Shown piece after piece: positions 23,501 through 35,800 of a stretch of DNA of 64,000 nucleotides. Within the stretch, counting starts at the first letter, position 1, and each line of letters opens with the position of its first letter. The position numbers and the translations under genes are program-made. The DNA lies in assembly GCF_040115645.1 (NCBI RefSeq), contig NC_089556.1, forward strand, positions 2,790,001 to 2,854,000, read 5' to 3'. This DNA is from Euwallacea fornicatus (taxonomy: Eukaryota; Arthropoda; Insecta; Coleoptera; Curculionidae). The notes beneath the pieces were generated by a model. The model was not told where the DNA came from and did not search any database. It saw only the letters and a program-made list of their open reading frames with translations.

Positions 23501-26085
23501 CTTTTAAAAATTTACTTGACTTCTCGAAAACTTCGGTGGAATCGTTGATATCAAATGCCATTTTTAGAATAAACTTTAAGCGCAAATTCTCTCGTTTACA
23601 TTGATCATATCGGATTTGGTTTGGTGCAGCGCATTAAGAAATAATCATTTCTGGAAAAATTTCTGGAAAGATTCAATAATCAACACTTCACTTTGCAGTG
23701 CGTTTTCCACGTTCCAACCGCACAGCCTTTGCCCAACGATTAAAAGCTTAAACATCTCCGACAACAGCAATTTTCTAGACATTGCACACTAGCACAAGGT
23801 GATTTATCAAAAAATCCATGTATTTTGTGAACCTTTATTGTGAAACATATTGGTGGATCAACTCTGAAAACAATTAATTTATCAATTAAACTATCGGGAC
23901 CAGAACTCTAACGTAGGCAAAATTTAAATTGCATGAATTGATTTGTGCAAAAAAATCTATGATTTTCCGATTTATTCGTGGTAGAACACGTTGATCAATC
24001 GAGCTTAGATATCCTTTGATTAAGAAGTAATTCAACACGCTAATTCACAAACAATTGTCTGGCTTAAGGCCATTCCAGGATCGCAATTTACCCAGCATGT
24101 GATGAAAATGGCAATGTTCATGTCAATGTTGGAGTTTCTGATGCTATATTGAGTCAACGTTTTCAGAATTATTCGAAAATTATCATTTGGACCAAAATCA
24201 TTCCAGAATTTTACAGTCGTCAGGAATTAAATCTGGATGGGGAAAATTCATCGCATCAGCTGATATGTTAAATGGAAAACGATTTTTCAAAAATAAATTA
24301 TTTGTGGAACGTTTCAAAGAAATGTTTAACATTATGAAGATATATTTCACGAAAAAAATGGTTCAGAGGAAGAGAAAATTAAATTTTCGCACGGAAATTT
24401 GGAGCAAGTAATTCCAGTGCGTTGACCTGGACAAGACTTGGATAGAAAAGGCAAACTTGGTTTAGATGCAATCTTCAAGTTCTAATAATTTCCTGCACGA
24501 TGGACCCTATTGCACGAGAAACCATTTCTGGAAAAAATCCATTTTTGAAGAACATTAGGACCCGATGAACCAGCATAACGTCCTGCAATAAAAATTATTC
24601 CAGGACATCGACCTTGACAAATTTTCTCCAGGAATCGTGCCAAACTCTGAAGATCTGGTACAAATAAAGGCCAGAGGTAAACTGCTCTGTTGATGCTTCT
24701 TGCAGAAATAGCTATCTTCATGAATCCCTGTAGGGAGGAATTCTTAAATTTTTCCCACCAATTAAACAACCTTTCGTGGAAGACACCGAACAGAGTCAGT
24801 GATCGGGGCAGATTCCCGCAGCACCTCGAGAGTGCTTACCATCTTTGAGGGTCACCTGTAGTTGAAGGCTTTCGAAGTTTTTCGGGAAATGCACAGAGGG
24901 TCAAAACGCGAACTTGCGAACTTTCGATGTTTTAAAGTTATTTTTCAATACGTCACTTCAGTTTATTTTTGCTATATAAAAATCTGGATTTTGGTGTGAA
25001 TAAACCAGGTGAATCATCCATGAACGTTAAAAGAGTAGTTAAAACATACCCCGGGGTATTGGATGGCAATCATCCCGACCGGGTTCGAATTATTTCGGGG
25101 AAAACTGGGATTAAAAGTGAACGATCTGGGGAACGATCGTGAAATGAAGTTGGATATATGGGACGCAGTGCATAGCTAATGGTGTTGGTGACCTAATTTT
25201 CGCCGTCGGTGGAATTACTGCGTATTATTAAAAGCGACGCCTGATGCAGACACTGGGATGAGACTGCGACGCCGACGTCGAAAACCGACAGTTTTTGAAA
25301 GGAAAAATATAAGCTCGCAAAGTGTACTGTGCTCGACAATTCCCTCGTCCTGCAACTTTCCCATTCATTCCAATTTAACTTCTTCAAATGCAGGCTCCCG
25401 TAGGATTCATGTTGACCGGACTTCAATCAACCTTTATCCCCTAAAATCCTCTTTTTTCGGGATGGGTAATAAAGCATACACGATGGTATCCTAAAAAGGC
25501 GTGGAAAAACGAGTACCACCAATTTGTCACAGAAAACAGGCCTCAGGATACATTCTCCTGTTAATTATTTCCTTTTGTTTGGGCCATTTTTGTTTGAAAA
25601 AACGCCACGTACTACTGATCCAATCATTTATCAGGTCGCCAGCAAATTTTCTGTTCTTGGCATTAACACGGTAATATTTTGGAAATTTCTTCTGCCTGAG
25701 AAGTCTCCATTTGGAGAAAAAATGCAGGCACGTTCGCCCAATGTAATTTATAGGAAAATGCGGGGTGGCCTTCGGCATAATAATTCCTGAGCAATGCTTC
25801 TGAGTAATTGAAGCACAAATATTCAATCATCTCTCAGGGTTCGGTCTAACAGCGGCGGCAACAAATTTTCCCCGCGTTAGATTCGAAAACGTTTTGGAGT
25901 TTTGTATGGTTTCGGTTAAGAAATGTCTGTTCAGAGAAAACCGGCATATTTTTTGTTCTCATAACACAAAACACAATGATTCAGTGGGAATTTTGAATAA
26001 TGCTTAATTTCGGATTTGTGAAAAAGGGCATCTACGCATACTGACCGGCTCTATGTAAAATGATTTTTTTTATATTGTTAAGATA
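20553..26085. other. No supported gene; weak degenerate repeats
   Basis: Between 21050 and 21800 several phrases recur in diverged form: CGATTATAGAACAGAATTTC and CGATTATAAATCAGAATTTT about 120 bases apart, and GGGCTTTCGAACTG near 21388 and again near 21551. This suggests an old local duplication. Near 24.84 kb the minus strand has a good donor (GATG|GTAAGC) and a possible acceptor (CTACAG) only 16 bases upstream, too little to call an exon. Nothing else is supported. Confidence 0.45.
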
Positions 26086-26370
26086 CAGTCGTGGACAAAA
26101 GTGTGGAACATTTTAAATCCATCATAACTTTATATCAAAATTGTCGATTAATAAAAAATCAAGATATCATACAAAAACCCAAGTATATGTTTAACGATAT
26201 TATCAAGAAAAACAAATAAGTTTAATTCGACAAATGCAAAAAAAATAATAAATTATGCTGGACAAAGGAATGGAATACTTCGTAAAGTCCATTATAGTCA
26301 ATAGGAAACTTTAAATAAACTGATATTTTGTGGCATATCCTCTTGAGTACCATACTTTAGTCCACAACTG
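26086..26370. mobile_element. Non-autonomous Tc1-type deletion derivative
   Basis: The ends CAGTCGTGGACAAAAGTGTG at 26086 and, from the other strand, CAGTTGTGGACTAAAGTATG ending at 26370 form an inverted repeat flanked by TA on both sides. An internal relative of the terminal word, CTGGACAAAGGAATGGAATA, lies near 26256, about 170 bases in, as expected of the inner direct repeat in an IR/DR Tc1 element. The whole is 285 bp and has no ORF, so it is probably a deletion derivative of a Tc1 element that kept its terminal region and lost the transposase. Its ends differ from the other Tc1 relics here, so it is a separate family. Confidence 0.8.
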
Positions 26371-29300
26371 TACATATGTTGTCAAAAAAAAATGTCTTTT
26401 TTTTGGAAATGTGAAGCAGGGTCAAACGTGAATGTAACAAGAGTCTTTAATTTGCAAATTTTTTCGTTAACCACAAGTCTATTAGCTGGGTAGGAAAATT
26501 TGGAATACCATATACTTACACATATGTGTAGCTGTAATACCTTTTGTGCAACTATAACAATGTGTATTTATGACAAATAGGGCGTGGACAAACTTGCAGA
26601 ATGCAAACTGGCAAGGTTCGCTCGCAGCCATTCATTCAGAACTGAGAGTTCTGAATTTGCATGTGCGAGCATAATGCTTTTAATGACAATTGCGAATAGA
26701 ATTGGGATAATGCCGTAAGTTTGAATTGTTTTGCAACAAATTCATTATAAGTTCGTCTTCAGATATATTTTCATCCCGCCCGACAATATGAATTCAATAT
26801 CCTCGGTCAAATTGTGAAGAGAAAGCACTTGGTATTTCCCATCGGACCGTGTGGCATTGTTAACATCGACAGTCTGTCACGTATAATTTATTTTTCGGGC
26901 AGGTAACAAAATCCACCGACCATGTTCTCCCGATAAATTATATCGAAAATGGTCAATAAATGTGAGTCCCTTTTTTCGTCTTTCTGAAAGAATTCCTCGA
27001 AGCGAAAAATGCCGCAGGTGAAGTTTCAATAGGTCTTTAAAATGGACCATTGAAAACGGCAAGGACGAAAACCATATAATGGGGAGATTTTAACAATGGA
27101 TGGATGGAAGCTCCATCGGTCGTGTACAAAATTCAGAAATATCCTTGTTTATGACGAGATTTTTTTCCCTTGAAGCACTAGTGCAAATTTTCGTAGAACA
27201 AAAACAAAATTCTTACATTTGCTAACACTTAAGAAATTGAAAGTCAATATTAATTCCGTCTAGAGTTCTAACGCAAACAGGCGAGATGGGAGGATTTCTA
27301 CCTGTAAAAATATTATTTCTCCGGTCTCACACTCGATAAAGAAACCCTTGAAAAGTTGACCATGCTTTTTCACTTCCCAAGACCCTCCCTCTAGGTAATC
27401 GAACCGACAGAGGCGAGATGTAAGGGGGCGTAACTGAATTCCAAAGCTCGGCTCTAACCTGGAGCTAATGACTTACAAAGACTGGAAAATAAAACTGCTC
27501 TTCTGCAGTGACTTCTTGACCTTTCTTAATTAGTAGACCTCTGATTTTTCATTAAGAGGAAAAAGTCTGTTTGCCACCTAGAGAGATTAACATTTCTTTC
27601 TGTTTAGTTTCAGCGATAAGTTTTCTTAAATAAATATTTAAGGGAGATCTCAAACGGCATAGGAACTTCGTACGTCTCTTTGTGGCTGTAAAACTCTGGC
27701 ACATACAGTTTTCTGTCCAACGTTGACCTCGTTCTATTTCTGAAACCGCCCCTAATTTATTTGCAGTTTTAACGCGAGCTGCATGTTTTTTGTACCACAA
27801 GTAAGCTGGGACAGCTGTAGATTTATAATAATGAACTGGGGCTGAAGCCATGGGGTCAATAATCCATCGAAAACCTCGGGTGAATTCACGAAAATTCCAT
27901 ACGTGTGTGTGCGATTTATAATGAATGGTAATTTTTCAAACAAAGGTCCGAAAATACTCATGGCATGGAAGAATGACCGGAAAAACATGGCGTCAGTTTG
28001 AGAGGACACTTTTCATGAATTTGCTAGTAACTGAATACTTAAATATCAGCAATCTCATTCGTTCCAAAGCTCCCCTCAAGTTGAGTTAAATTGGTGCTTT
28101 AACAAAGTTGCAGTATTTAAGAGGCGTAGAAGAGACCGCAAAGCACTTGAACGGGCGGAGAACTATGGCTATCAACTTGAGAATACACCTTCGAGAATGT
28201 GCCCGAACTTGTCAGTTTGACATTAGTAGGGACCACCTAATTTCATCTCAAACTTTATTCAAATTATTTTAGTCCGCAAATACCTGCTGGACCCGGTACG
28301 GAGAGAGTCGATAGCCATTCTTGACAAAAAGATGAATCCTGCTTGAATTCAGTTTATGGACTGATATTCCTATGTTGAGCCCTAAGTTTAGTATAGCCAT
28401 AAGTTGCGTTTTGTCAGCGAGGTTGAAATGAGCCAGAGCTAAAATTGATCACTTTTAAACTAAAACTTGTTAAAGCTACATTAGCGAGATTTATGGAGAA
28501 TTGCCAGAAAAACTAAAGTAATATGAGTTATGGCAGACAGAGAAATTCATCTGAATCAAACACTAAAAAATTGGCTTTACAACTTTTTTTAAGGGCCCAA
28601 GCAACAGAAATACACCTGCCCAAATTACCTAAATTCGCGATAGAACCTTTAAAAAAAAAAAAAGATAAATTTCAACGTCTTAAACAGAAGTTAAATATAT
28701 CTTAAAATAGGAACGAATATAAGGGAGATTTGGTTGTTTGAAGTTTGCAGCATTAGTCTTGTCGTTACTTCCAGGCCATTTCCTTTAAAAGATGCCTGTG
28801 TGAAGTCCTTTGTGTAAAAATGTGTTTCGAGATCATTAAGGCCATGCAGGGATAATATATGCGTGGAAAAGGTTTAGATGAATGGTGATAGAAATTTTCA
28901 CGGAAGAACGACCCGTGCCAGAGTGAATCGTTACTCGATTATTTCGAATAATTGGGAAAAATATGGCGAGGTCGAATTTCCTCGAACAAACCAGAACGCA
29001 ATATGTATAGGAAAAATTCAATGTAATCCTACTCCTTGAAACACCAAATTCACTTTAAGTTCTACGACTAGGAGAGGAAGGAGCGAGAATGGGTAATGCG
29101 AAACCGTACTGTCGCCCAGATCCTTTTATTATCGGATATCATTTTATTGTAATGCAGTTGAAAGTTCTCGCATGTCTGCCTTCCGAAGCAACAAAGTAAA
29201 GCTGTTAACGGCACTGCTGAATATTCAGAATAACCAGTCATGGAGCCATCATCGAAATTTTAATAAACGACCGGTGCGCTCCTAAAAATCAAATCTTGTA

Positions 29301-32300
29301 ATTAAGGCCGAAGAAAATACCTTCTACTATAATCAGGTTCTGGTCCATTAAAATCGGCCTCGGGCAGAACACGTGATGGCTGAAGAAATGATGAAGGTAG
29401 AATGTCGGACGCTGGAAGCACGCTTCGTGGAAGGTAAAGAAGTATGCAAATGAGAGGTGACATGTTATAAGTTGAGCCAATCTAATTGCATAGAGAGTCA
29501 TAAAGAAGAATCAGTGCTCAGCTCAGCGTGGCTGAATTGCTTGATGGCGCTGATACCATTAATGGACAATTAACAGTAAGCTTTCAAATGTAAAAGGACG
29601 GCATAAAAAGGGACTGAGTTGTCCAATGAAGCATCGCAATATTCTAATTAGCTTTTTGTCATTAGCTTTAAATGCTAGATGTGATAACAACAGCGGAATG
29701 ACCCAATAAACTATGCCTGAATAAATTTAAATATCAATCTGCTGAGCAGTTTTTATGAAATTTCAACCGCTATTTATGATTTATCATCGCTCTACGGCTT
29801 TCAAATTATCTATTCAATGCTTTCTTTGTGTCTGGGAGTCAACTTTCGACATTCTTTCGAAGGAAATCGAAAACCGATGACCTGCCGAAGAATTTTTCTT
29901 GTCCCTGGAACCGATGCACCACCGCAAAAGTTTTATCGTAAAAATCACTTTAGAACCTTAATAAATTCCAACTTGCAGGACAATTTCAAAGGTTTTTTAT
30001 TCGCTTATCGTGCATCAAGGACGCAAGACGGATGAACTGAAAGGACATAACTTGAAAAGAGCAAAAAAAGGCAACGTGGGAAAACGCAGAAGATTTTTTA
30101 TGCTTAATGCACGTCGATGGATATGGGTCGCTTTTCACATGCTCAATGGAACGGATATTTTCCCGTGGAAGATGATGTATTTCCAAATCTGATAAGCTTA
30201 ACCGCAAGTTTATAAAACAGCGAAAGCTAAAAGGGCAAAGGGTTTTTTTTTTCATGCAAACACGGTGACCTATTTTCTTTTGATCTGAAAATTCGAAACG
30301 AACTCAGCGCACTGAGATCCCGACTGAAAAAAAACTCGGAATCTATTAGTATTAACATTATCAAGAGTCGTTTGCAATATGAATTAACTAGGCGACATTC
30401 CTCCACTTTCCATCCCTAGAAAGAGAAGACGAGTCTCCACCGAAACACAAAAGAGCCATCAAAGCATTATAGTGTCATTATTCGACGAAGCAAAGAGTCA
30501 TATCTTGAATTGGTTTCGACATTGCCTTGCAAGGGCAGTAATTACTTGGTCCTCAAATAAATCAAGGGGAACGTGACGATCCTGCCACTCCTCGGTAGTT
30601 TGGGGGCTTGAATTTGCAGCTATATAGAGACGTTTTGAAGGGCCAAGAACATCTGAATTTTATCTTAACCAGAAGAGCACCGTCTCTACCTTGCCCAGGT
30701 TGGTGTTCGGCTCGTTTTCTATCTCAGCGAATCAATTATATCATCGGTCATCTCGTTTTGGTCACCCTCTGATTCACTCGATTTCTCCTCTTTCATTGTT
30801 AAATCCTTAATCTTTTCCAAGAATATAGTCAACAGGCTTCTAAATCTGATTCACATGAGGGACTGCACATTTAATATATTCGTGATTTTCCGTCGCCTTA
30901 TTTACAGTTCCAGTGGTGTAACCCAGTTTTATATGAATAATATTCTATGATTTTTGCGCCGAGATATGGTGCATAAATCTGAGACAATCTTCAACCCTAT
31001 AGGGGTTCCCGGCTAGTCCACAATTTGACTTATGTAATTTTTATACAAATTAAGCCAGAACCACTTTGTTGGCACAAAAAACCAACCTAAAAGCCAAATC
31101 AAAATTTTAATAAGGCTTACAAAATTTCATGCTTACTGGTGCGAAAAATGTTCGTTGTTTTCAGGTAATTTCACTTCTTAAGTATCATTTGTAATAACCC
31201 AAAATAATGGGAAAATATTATTCAAGTTGCGTGTCCGCACTTTTTCCTACTTTCCTACGGAAATGTCTTCTGTACTCCAGACAGTTAATGCCTTACGACG
31301 ATAACGATGGGAGAAGTTTTCAACTTTATGTGCGTGATGATGACGATCTTGGCATAAAACGAACGTGTTCCAGGATGATGGTGTGAAAAGTTGACAAACA
31401 GAGGTGCGTTAATCCAGAACGAACAATTTTTGAGATATTACACTGAAGAAATAATTCCTTGTTTAAACTACATTCTTTTATGATCCGAAGCTCTTTGTTC
31501 TTTCGGCCTTAATATGCTCCACCGGCTCCAAGGAATATTTTACGAGAACATGAGTTAATTTTTCTTTTCTAGGCGTTGTTTCAGCTATCCTTAGCTCACT
31601 GGAAATGTTAATGTTAATGCGATTTGGCCATGGCAACAAGGCTCGAGCAGCTTTTTTACGTTCTTTTTACGAGCGTTATCGACGCCTTTTCTGCTCACAA
31701 TAAAAAGGTTATTTCAGGATTCTGCAATGCGCCGATTTTAAAATTGAATCTTCGATTAAGATTCGAGAAAATTAAATCGGATTTACGTGTTAAGACCTCC
31801 AGTCTTTCAGTAAACACCGTTTAATTTATTTACTTTCAATCGTTTTGTGAGATGTTTTTCCTAAACAAACCCAGACGTCTTAATTCCCTGATAGCTATTT
31901 CCAAGGTAAAGCCTTATTCCGTCTTTCCTTGTAAATTCGCTGAAATAAAATGAAATTTCTCGGACTACAAAATTCTTCGGTTCTAGCACCTCCTAGTGTA
32001 AGGGGCATATAGATAAAAGAGTAATCATAAAAACCCAGGAAATTGCTCCTATAAACTGCTCGCAACTGAGCTATACGGAAAGGAGTAAAATCAGCAAATC
32101 GTAAAATAAAACACGCAATCACAACCCTCGACTTTTATCTTGCCGCTTTGCAAAACGATTAACACGATTCCTCTAAACATGATCTTTACGAGATATAATC
32201 AGATTTTTCGCTGCACAATAGATCCAGAGGAGAAAGAAGAAAGAACCGTTTCCGGCTCTATCGACCTTAAAGCACCTCAAGTAAATTTCCGGATTTTATT

Positions 32301-33400
32301 AGTTGAGGAAAATTATTTCTGCCTGGTCTGTGCCAGAACGAATTTTAAAGTTTTATTTGCCGCAGAACGTTGTAAGGGTTCATATTTAGGTGAAATATCT
32401 TCCCATTCAAAACGTATATTACATCGCATGGAACTGAAATTGGAGTCTGTATGAAAAAGCTGGTAAATTTCCCTGTTTCAGTTTAACTGCTTGCAGTCAT
32501 ACAATCTAAAGGGGGTTATGGGAATCTTTTGACTATCGTTAACACAGCTTGGTTATTAAAATTTTGACTATTGCGCTATGTTTTACATTGTAGCAGAATA
32601 AGGAGTCACATTCAATCGTAACTTTTATAGAAAGTCGTTACTTCTCTGGCGCTAGTTATTTTCCTAACAAGTGCGGAAAGCGATAGAGCGGTTGCTCCGC
32701 CACGCGTCGTTCGGCCATGCAGTGGAGTGCGGAAAACGTGCTTTCCGCAAGAGTTCGGAGCGATATTTATTCTACGATCTCATATAAGTTTGACTGTGGT
32801 GGATATAGAAAAACCGTAACTTACAAGTTTATTATTTGGCAAAAATGGTGGCGTACTAAGTACAAGCGAAGCTTTGGCACAAGCTATGAACTAGCATGTC
32901 TGCATGGCAGAGAGGTTTGCCTCATTTTTCACGTAAAGGGGAGAACCTCATTGAGCGGAGGCTAAAACAGAATTTTTCATACTGATATTTGTGTGAAATC
33001 GGGATAAAATTGGCATTTTGCCAAAGAACTATCTTCCGGCCTCCCGTATCACTCAAACATCGGCGGACTAACTGCTGCCTTAATCATCAAATAACATTTG
33101 TTCCCGTACTAGAGCAGATAATTACTAAATATACATAGTATATACTTTCTGCACTCGAGTATGCACAGAATAGTAAACTTTCGCGCCCGCAAGTAGGAAA
33201 AACGTATTTTCGAGAAAAACAAGGGAGAGAACGATAGGCAAAAAATTACATATATTTTTTCCTTAGCTCTGGTTAACTTTGTTTTATTATAAAAACGGGG
33301 ACTTCCCAACTAATTGCTTCAATTTTGAAAACTGAGCATCATAAAAAAGCTCAGAGAAGTGCACAGAATATAAATAAGAATAACTACACAGCGGACGATA
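26371..33400. other. No supported gene
   Basis: Short ORFs only, often stacked on both strands (for example near 27.6-28.0 and 30.0-30.25 kb), with no recognisable domains. A GC-rich patch at about 32670-32760 contains GTGCGGAAAG facing CTTTCCGCAAG as a loose inverted repeat, probably an old repeat fragment. No gene can be supported. Confidence 0.45.
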
Positions 33401-33720
33401 GCTCGATGTTTCACAATTTTTTTGCGTGAAAGTAGGAGGAAAATTAGAGGAGTAATAGATGAGAAAATCGAAGATTGGTAGGGGCAACAGCAGAGAAAAT
33501 TACAGAGGGAGCAACTAGAGAGTAAACAGAGGAGAAATTCGGAAAGGGTTGTAGCGAGCGTTTCTTCAATTTCGCGGTTGAGGAAAGTAGCAACACATAT
33601 GTTGGAAGGTGGGAAAGAGGAGAGCAACAAAGCGAGTTGATAGAAATGCTGAAGAAATAACAAGGGAGGTAGAAGTAACTGAAGAAGTCCTACCATTAAA
33701 ATAGTAAAATGGATTTGCTC
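33400..33720 (+). other. Purine-rich strand-asymmetric tract
   Basis: The plus strand is strongly enriched in A and G over about 300 bases (runs such as GGAGGAAAATTAGAGGAG), so the minus strand is pyrimidine-rich and shows a long Leu/Ser/Phe-rich ORF of 125 codons. That composition alone explains the open frame, and no protein family was recognised. It is described as a sequence-composition feature, not a gene. Confidence 0.45.
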
Positions 33721-35764
33721 AAACCTGGAGCAACGGAGTAAAAGGAGTATACGAATATTTTATAGAGGTTCGGGAAATGAAAATAGTGATTGACGTTGTA
33801 ATTATCAGGAGGAGCAAACAAATTTCAAGAGATTCTTGTCGATCCATATCATAATTAATTTAAATATTTTTTATTCTACATTAAGCCACAGAGCTAAATC
33901 AAATATTTATTTAAACCCCTCAGCCACTCCAATTTAAGTGATCACGGAATGATGGAATTGGAATTTTGAGTGAAGTCGTAGTGAAGAATTGTGAATAAAA
34001 TTGCTCAAAGACGGTAAATGTGCTCCATTAAGGACCCATTCAGTTTTAATCTGAATAATTTCATCTGAAGGATTGAGCTGAGTTTAATTTCCTTGACACA
34101 TATCCAGCCCTGCAACATTAACCAAAACGCCTCCTTTCCATTTCAACGCAATTAAGAAACTTGCAACATGAAGATGACATGCAGGAGAAAAAGTATGTAA
34201 TTTGTGAAGTTTCCAAGAGTTTGTAATTGGAAAAATCTAATCAATCCATCCAGGCCTAACGTGGTGTCAACATCCAACTTTAAATTACCTCTTTCCAAGT
34301 CTACAATGTTACTTATTTATTTTCCAATATGCACTTTTCTTCCTCGTTTCAAATCTACTTCAGGAAGTTATATCCGGAATTTAATCATTGGTTTTGCGGC
34401 TATAACGTCAGGAGTTGAGGCAAGATTTTCAATTAAGCTCTACCATAACATTTTATAGGTTTAGTTTGCTTATGAATTCGCAAACACCTATGTGGCAACA
34501 TTTTTTACTCTTTATGAATACTGGAACTCATAAAGATACAACGTAGGTGGCAGGGACTATAAAGAAACTTATTAATTTTTTATAAGGCTGTAAAGTGAAT
34601 TGATCAAGTTTCCCTTCATGCGTGAATAAGGTTGCACCTCGCAAAGCTCCGTGGGGCGTTAAGTGAGTTTATAAGCCCGACATATCCATATATCATTGTC
34701 TTATAAAAGGGCTGCGACCAAAAAATACCCTGAACTGCAGAATGTGATGAAAATCCTACAACGCGCGCTTCTGCAGCGCCTTGTTTTGATTAAATTTCAG
34801 CTGCCGCACGGACGAACATGTTTTAATCAAAAGATATGCCGTTGGGACAAGAATTAAATTTCTCATCGTCCACGCTAAAGATGCATTAAATGCAAAACAG
34901 AAACGTTTGCTGATTTCTCATAAAATGTCCCGTTTCCCCCCTAAATTTATACTCCCCAATGTTTGTTTCAGGTTTTAGTTTCCTTAAGGGCCACTTTCAA
35001 CAAACTGAAAAGGGGTAATTCGAATAAGCGATGGCCCGTCTTGCAAATTCTAATATGGATGCAAATCAGGGAACGTTTTGGATGCTTCTCGGTGTCGTGT
35101 ACGTGCGATTCTATTCAAATTATGTTGGACTGCCAGGAAGCCCGCCTTTTGTCAATATGGTAATGATTCGCCAAATTCCTGGCCTAAGGGAAAGCTTTGA
35201 CAATCGGGAGAGCTATTTTTCGGGTTTGGAATTCTCCAGGACGCTTTCCTTCGGGCTCTCTCTTGGATTCCCTGGATTCTATTTCCGGGGATTTGTGCCT
35301 TGGTTGACGGCAGACCCTTCGATGGCTGCAATACCGGTAGATTTGCCCCGAAACAGCGCTAAACATACTAAACCGACTTAATAATTGTATAACGAGCAGA
35401 CGTAAGAACAGTTTCGTTACCCAGCAACAGGTTTCTGGGCAAACTTGTTTTTAAATTGTGGATTTGTCAAGGTGCCGATATCATAATAATAAATATGTTT
35501 TTGTGTTTCGCCTTGAAGAATTGCTTGCAAGATTTGCAAGTTATTCAGACGGGTAAATCGCTCACGGCATTTGGAAACCGTAAATGTGAGTTTCTGAAGG
35601 AACCTTTCTGCAAAGATAATTCCTTCTCGTTTCAGAGCCGAAAGTCGTGGCAGGGAGGAAAAGCGAAGCAAATTTAAATTAATGCTAAAAAGAATAAAAG
35701 GTTCGTACATACCTTTCAGTTCTTCGAGCAATGACGAGCTTAATCGTATACGTGAATGCGTGCG
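33721..35764. other. No supported gene; unrecognised ORFs near 35.0-35.4 kb
   Basis: A plus-strand ORF at 35031-35381 (116 codons) overlaps a second plus frame from 34963 and a minus-strand ORF of 60 codons. A fair 3' splice signal (TTTGTTTCAG) ends near 34972. None of the frames has a recognisable domain and all stay open because local GC is higher. An inverted repeat TTTTGATTAAA / TTTAATCAAAA lies at about 34784-34843. No call is made. Confidence 0.35.
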
Positions 35765-35800
35765 TCATACGGTTAGCTTACCTGAAACAAAAATTCAAAC
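35765..35800 (-). promoter_or_regulatory. Candidate recursive splice site (ratchet point), minus strand
   Basis: On the minus strand CGTTTGAATTTTTGTTTCAG ends at 35782 and is followed directly by GTAAGCTAACC. The pyrimidine tract, CAG and strong donor GTAAGC match the recursive splice-site form, and the core resembles the site at 20.53 kb about 15.3 kb downstream in the same direction, a spacing typical of ratchet points in fly introns. The flanks are unrelated to that other site. RNA data would be needed to confirm it. Confidence 0.38.

Noticed and set aside
24845..24860. Sixteen-base minus-strand microexon between CTACAG and GTAAGC
   Set aside because: Too short to support without transcript evidence; both signals are common words.
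25050..25115. tRNA-like GGGTTCGAATT with pairing CCCCGG / TCGGGG
   Set aside because: The enclosed length is too short for a tRNA and no cloverleaf or A box could be drawn.
31150..31180. Plus-strand TTGTTTTCAG|GTAATT as a recursive splice site
   Set aside because: Acceptor half is fair, but the donor is weak and the strand does not agree with the stronger pair.
33319..33696. 125-codon minus-strand Leu/Ser-rich ORF
   Set aside because: Explained by the pyrimidine-rich strand; no signal-peptide and membrane layout or family match that would support a real protein.
35031..35381. 116-codon plus ORF with Gly/Phe/Pro-rich end
   Set aside because: Overlapped by ORFs in two other frames and unlike any family I recognise.
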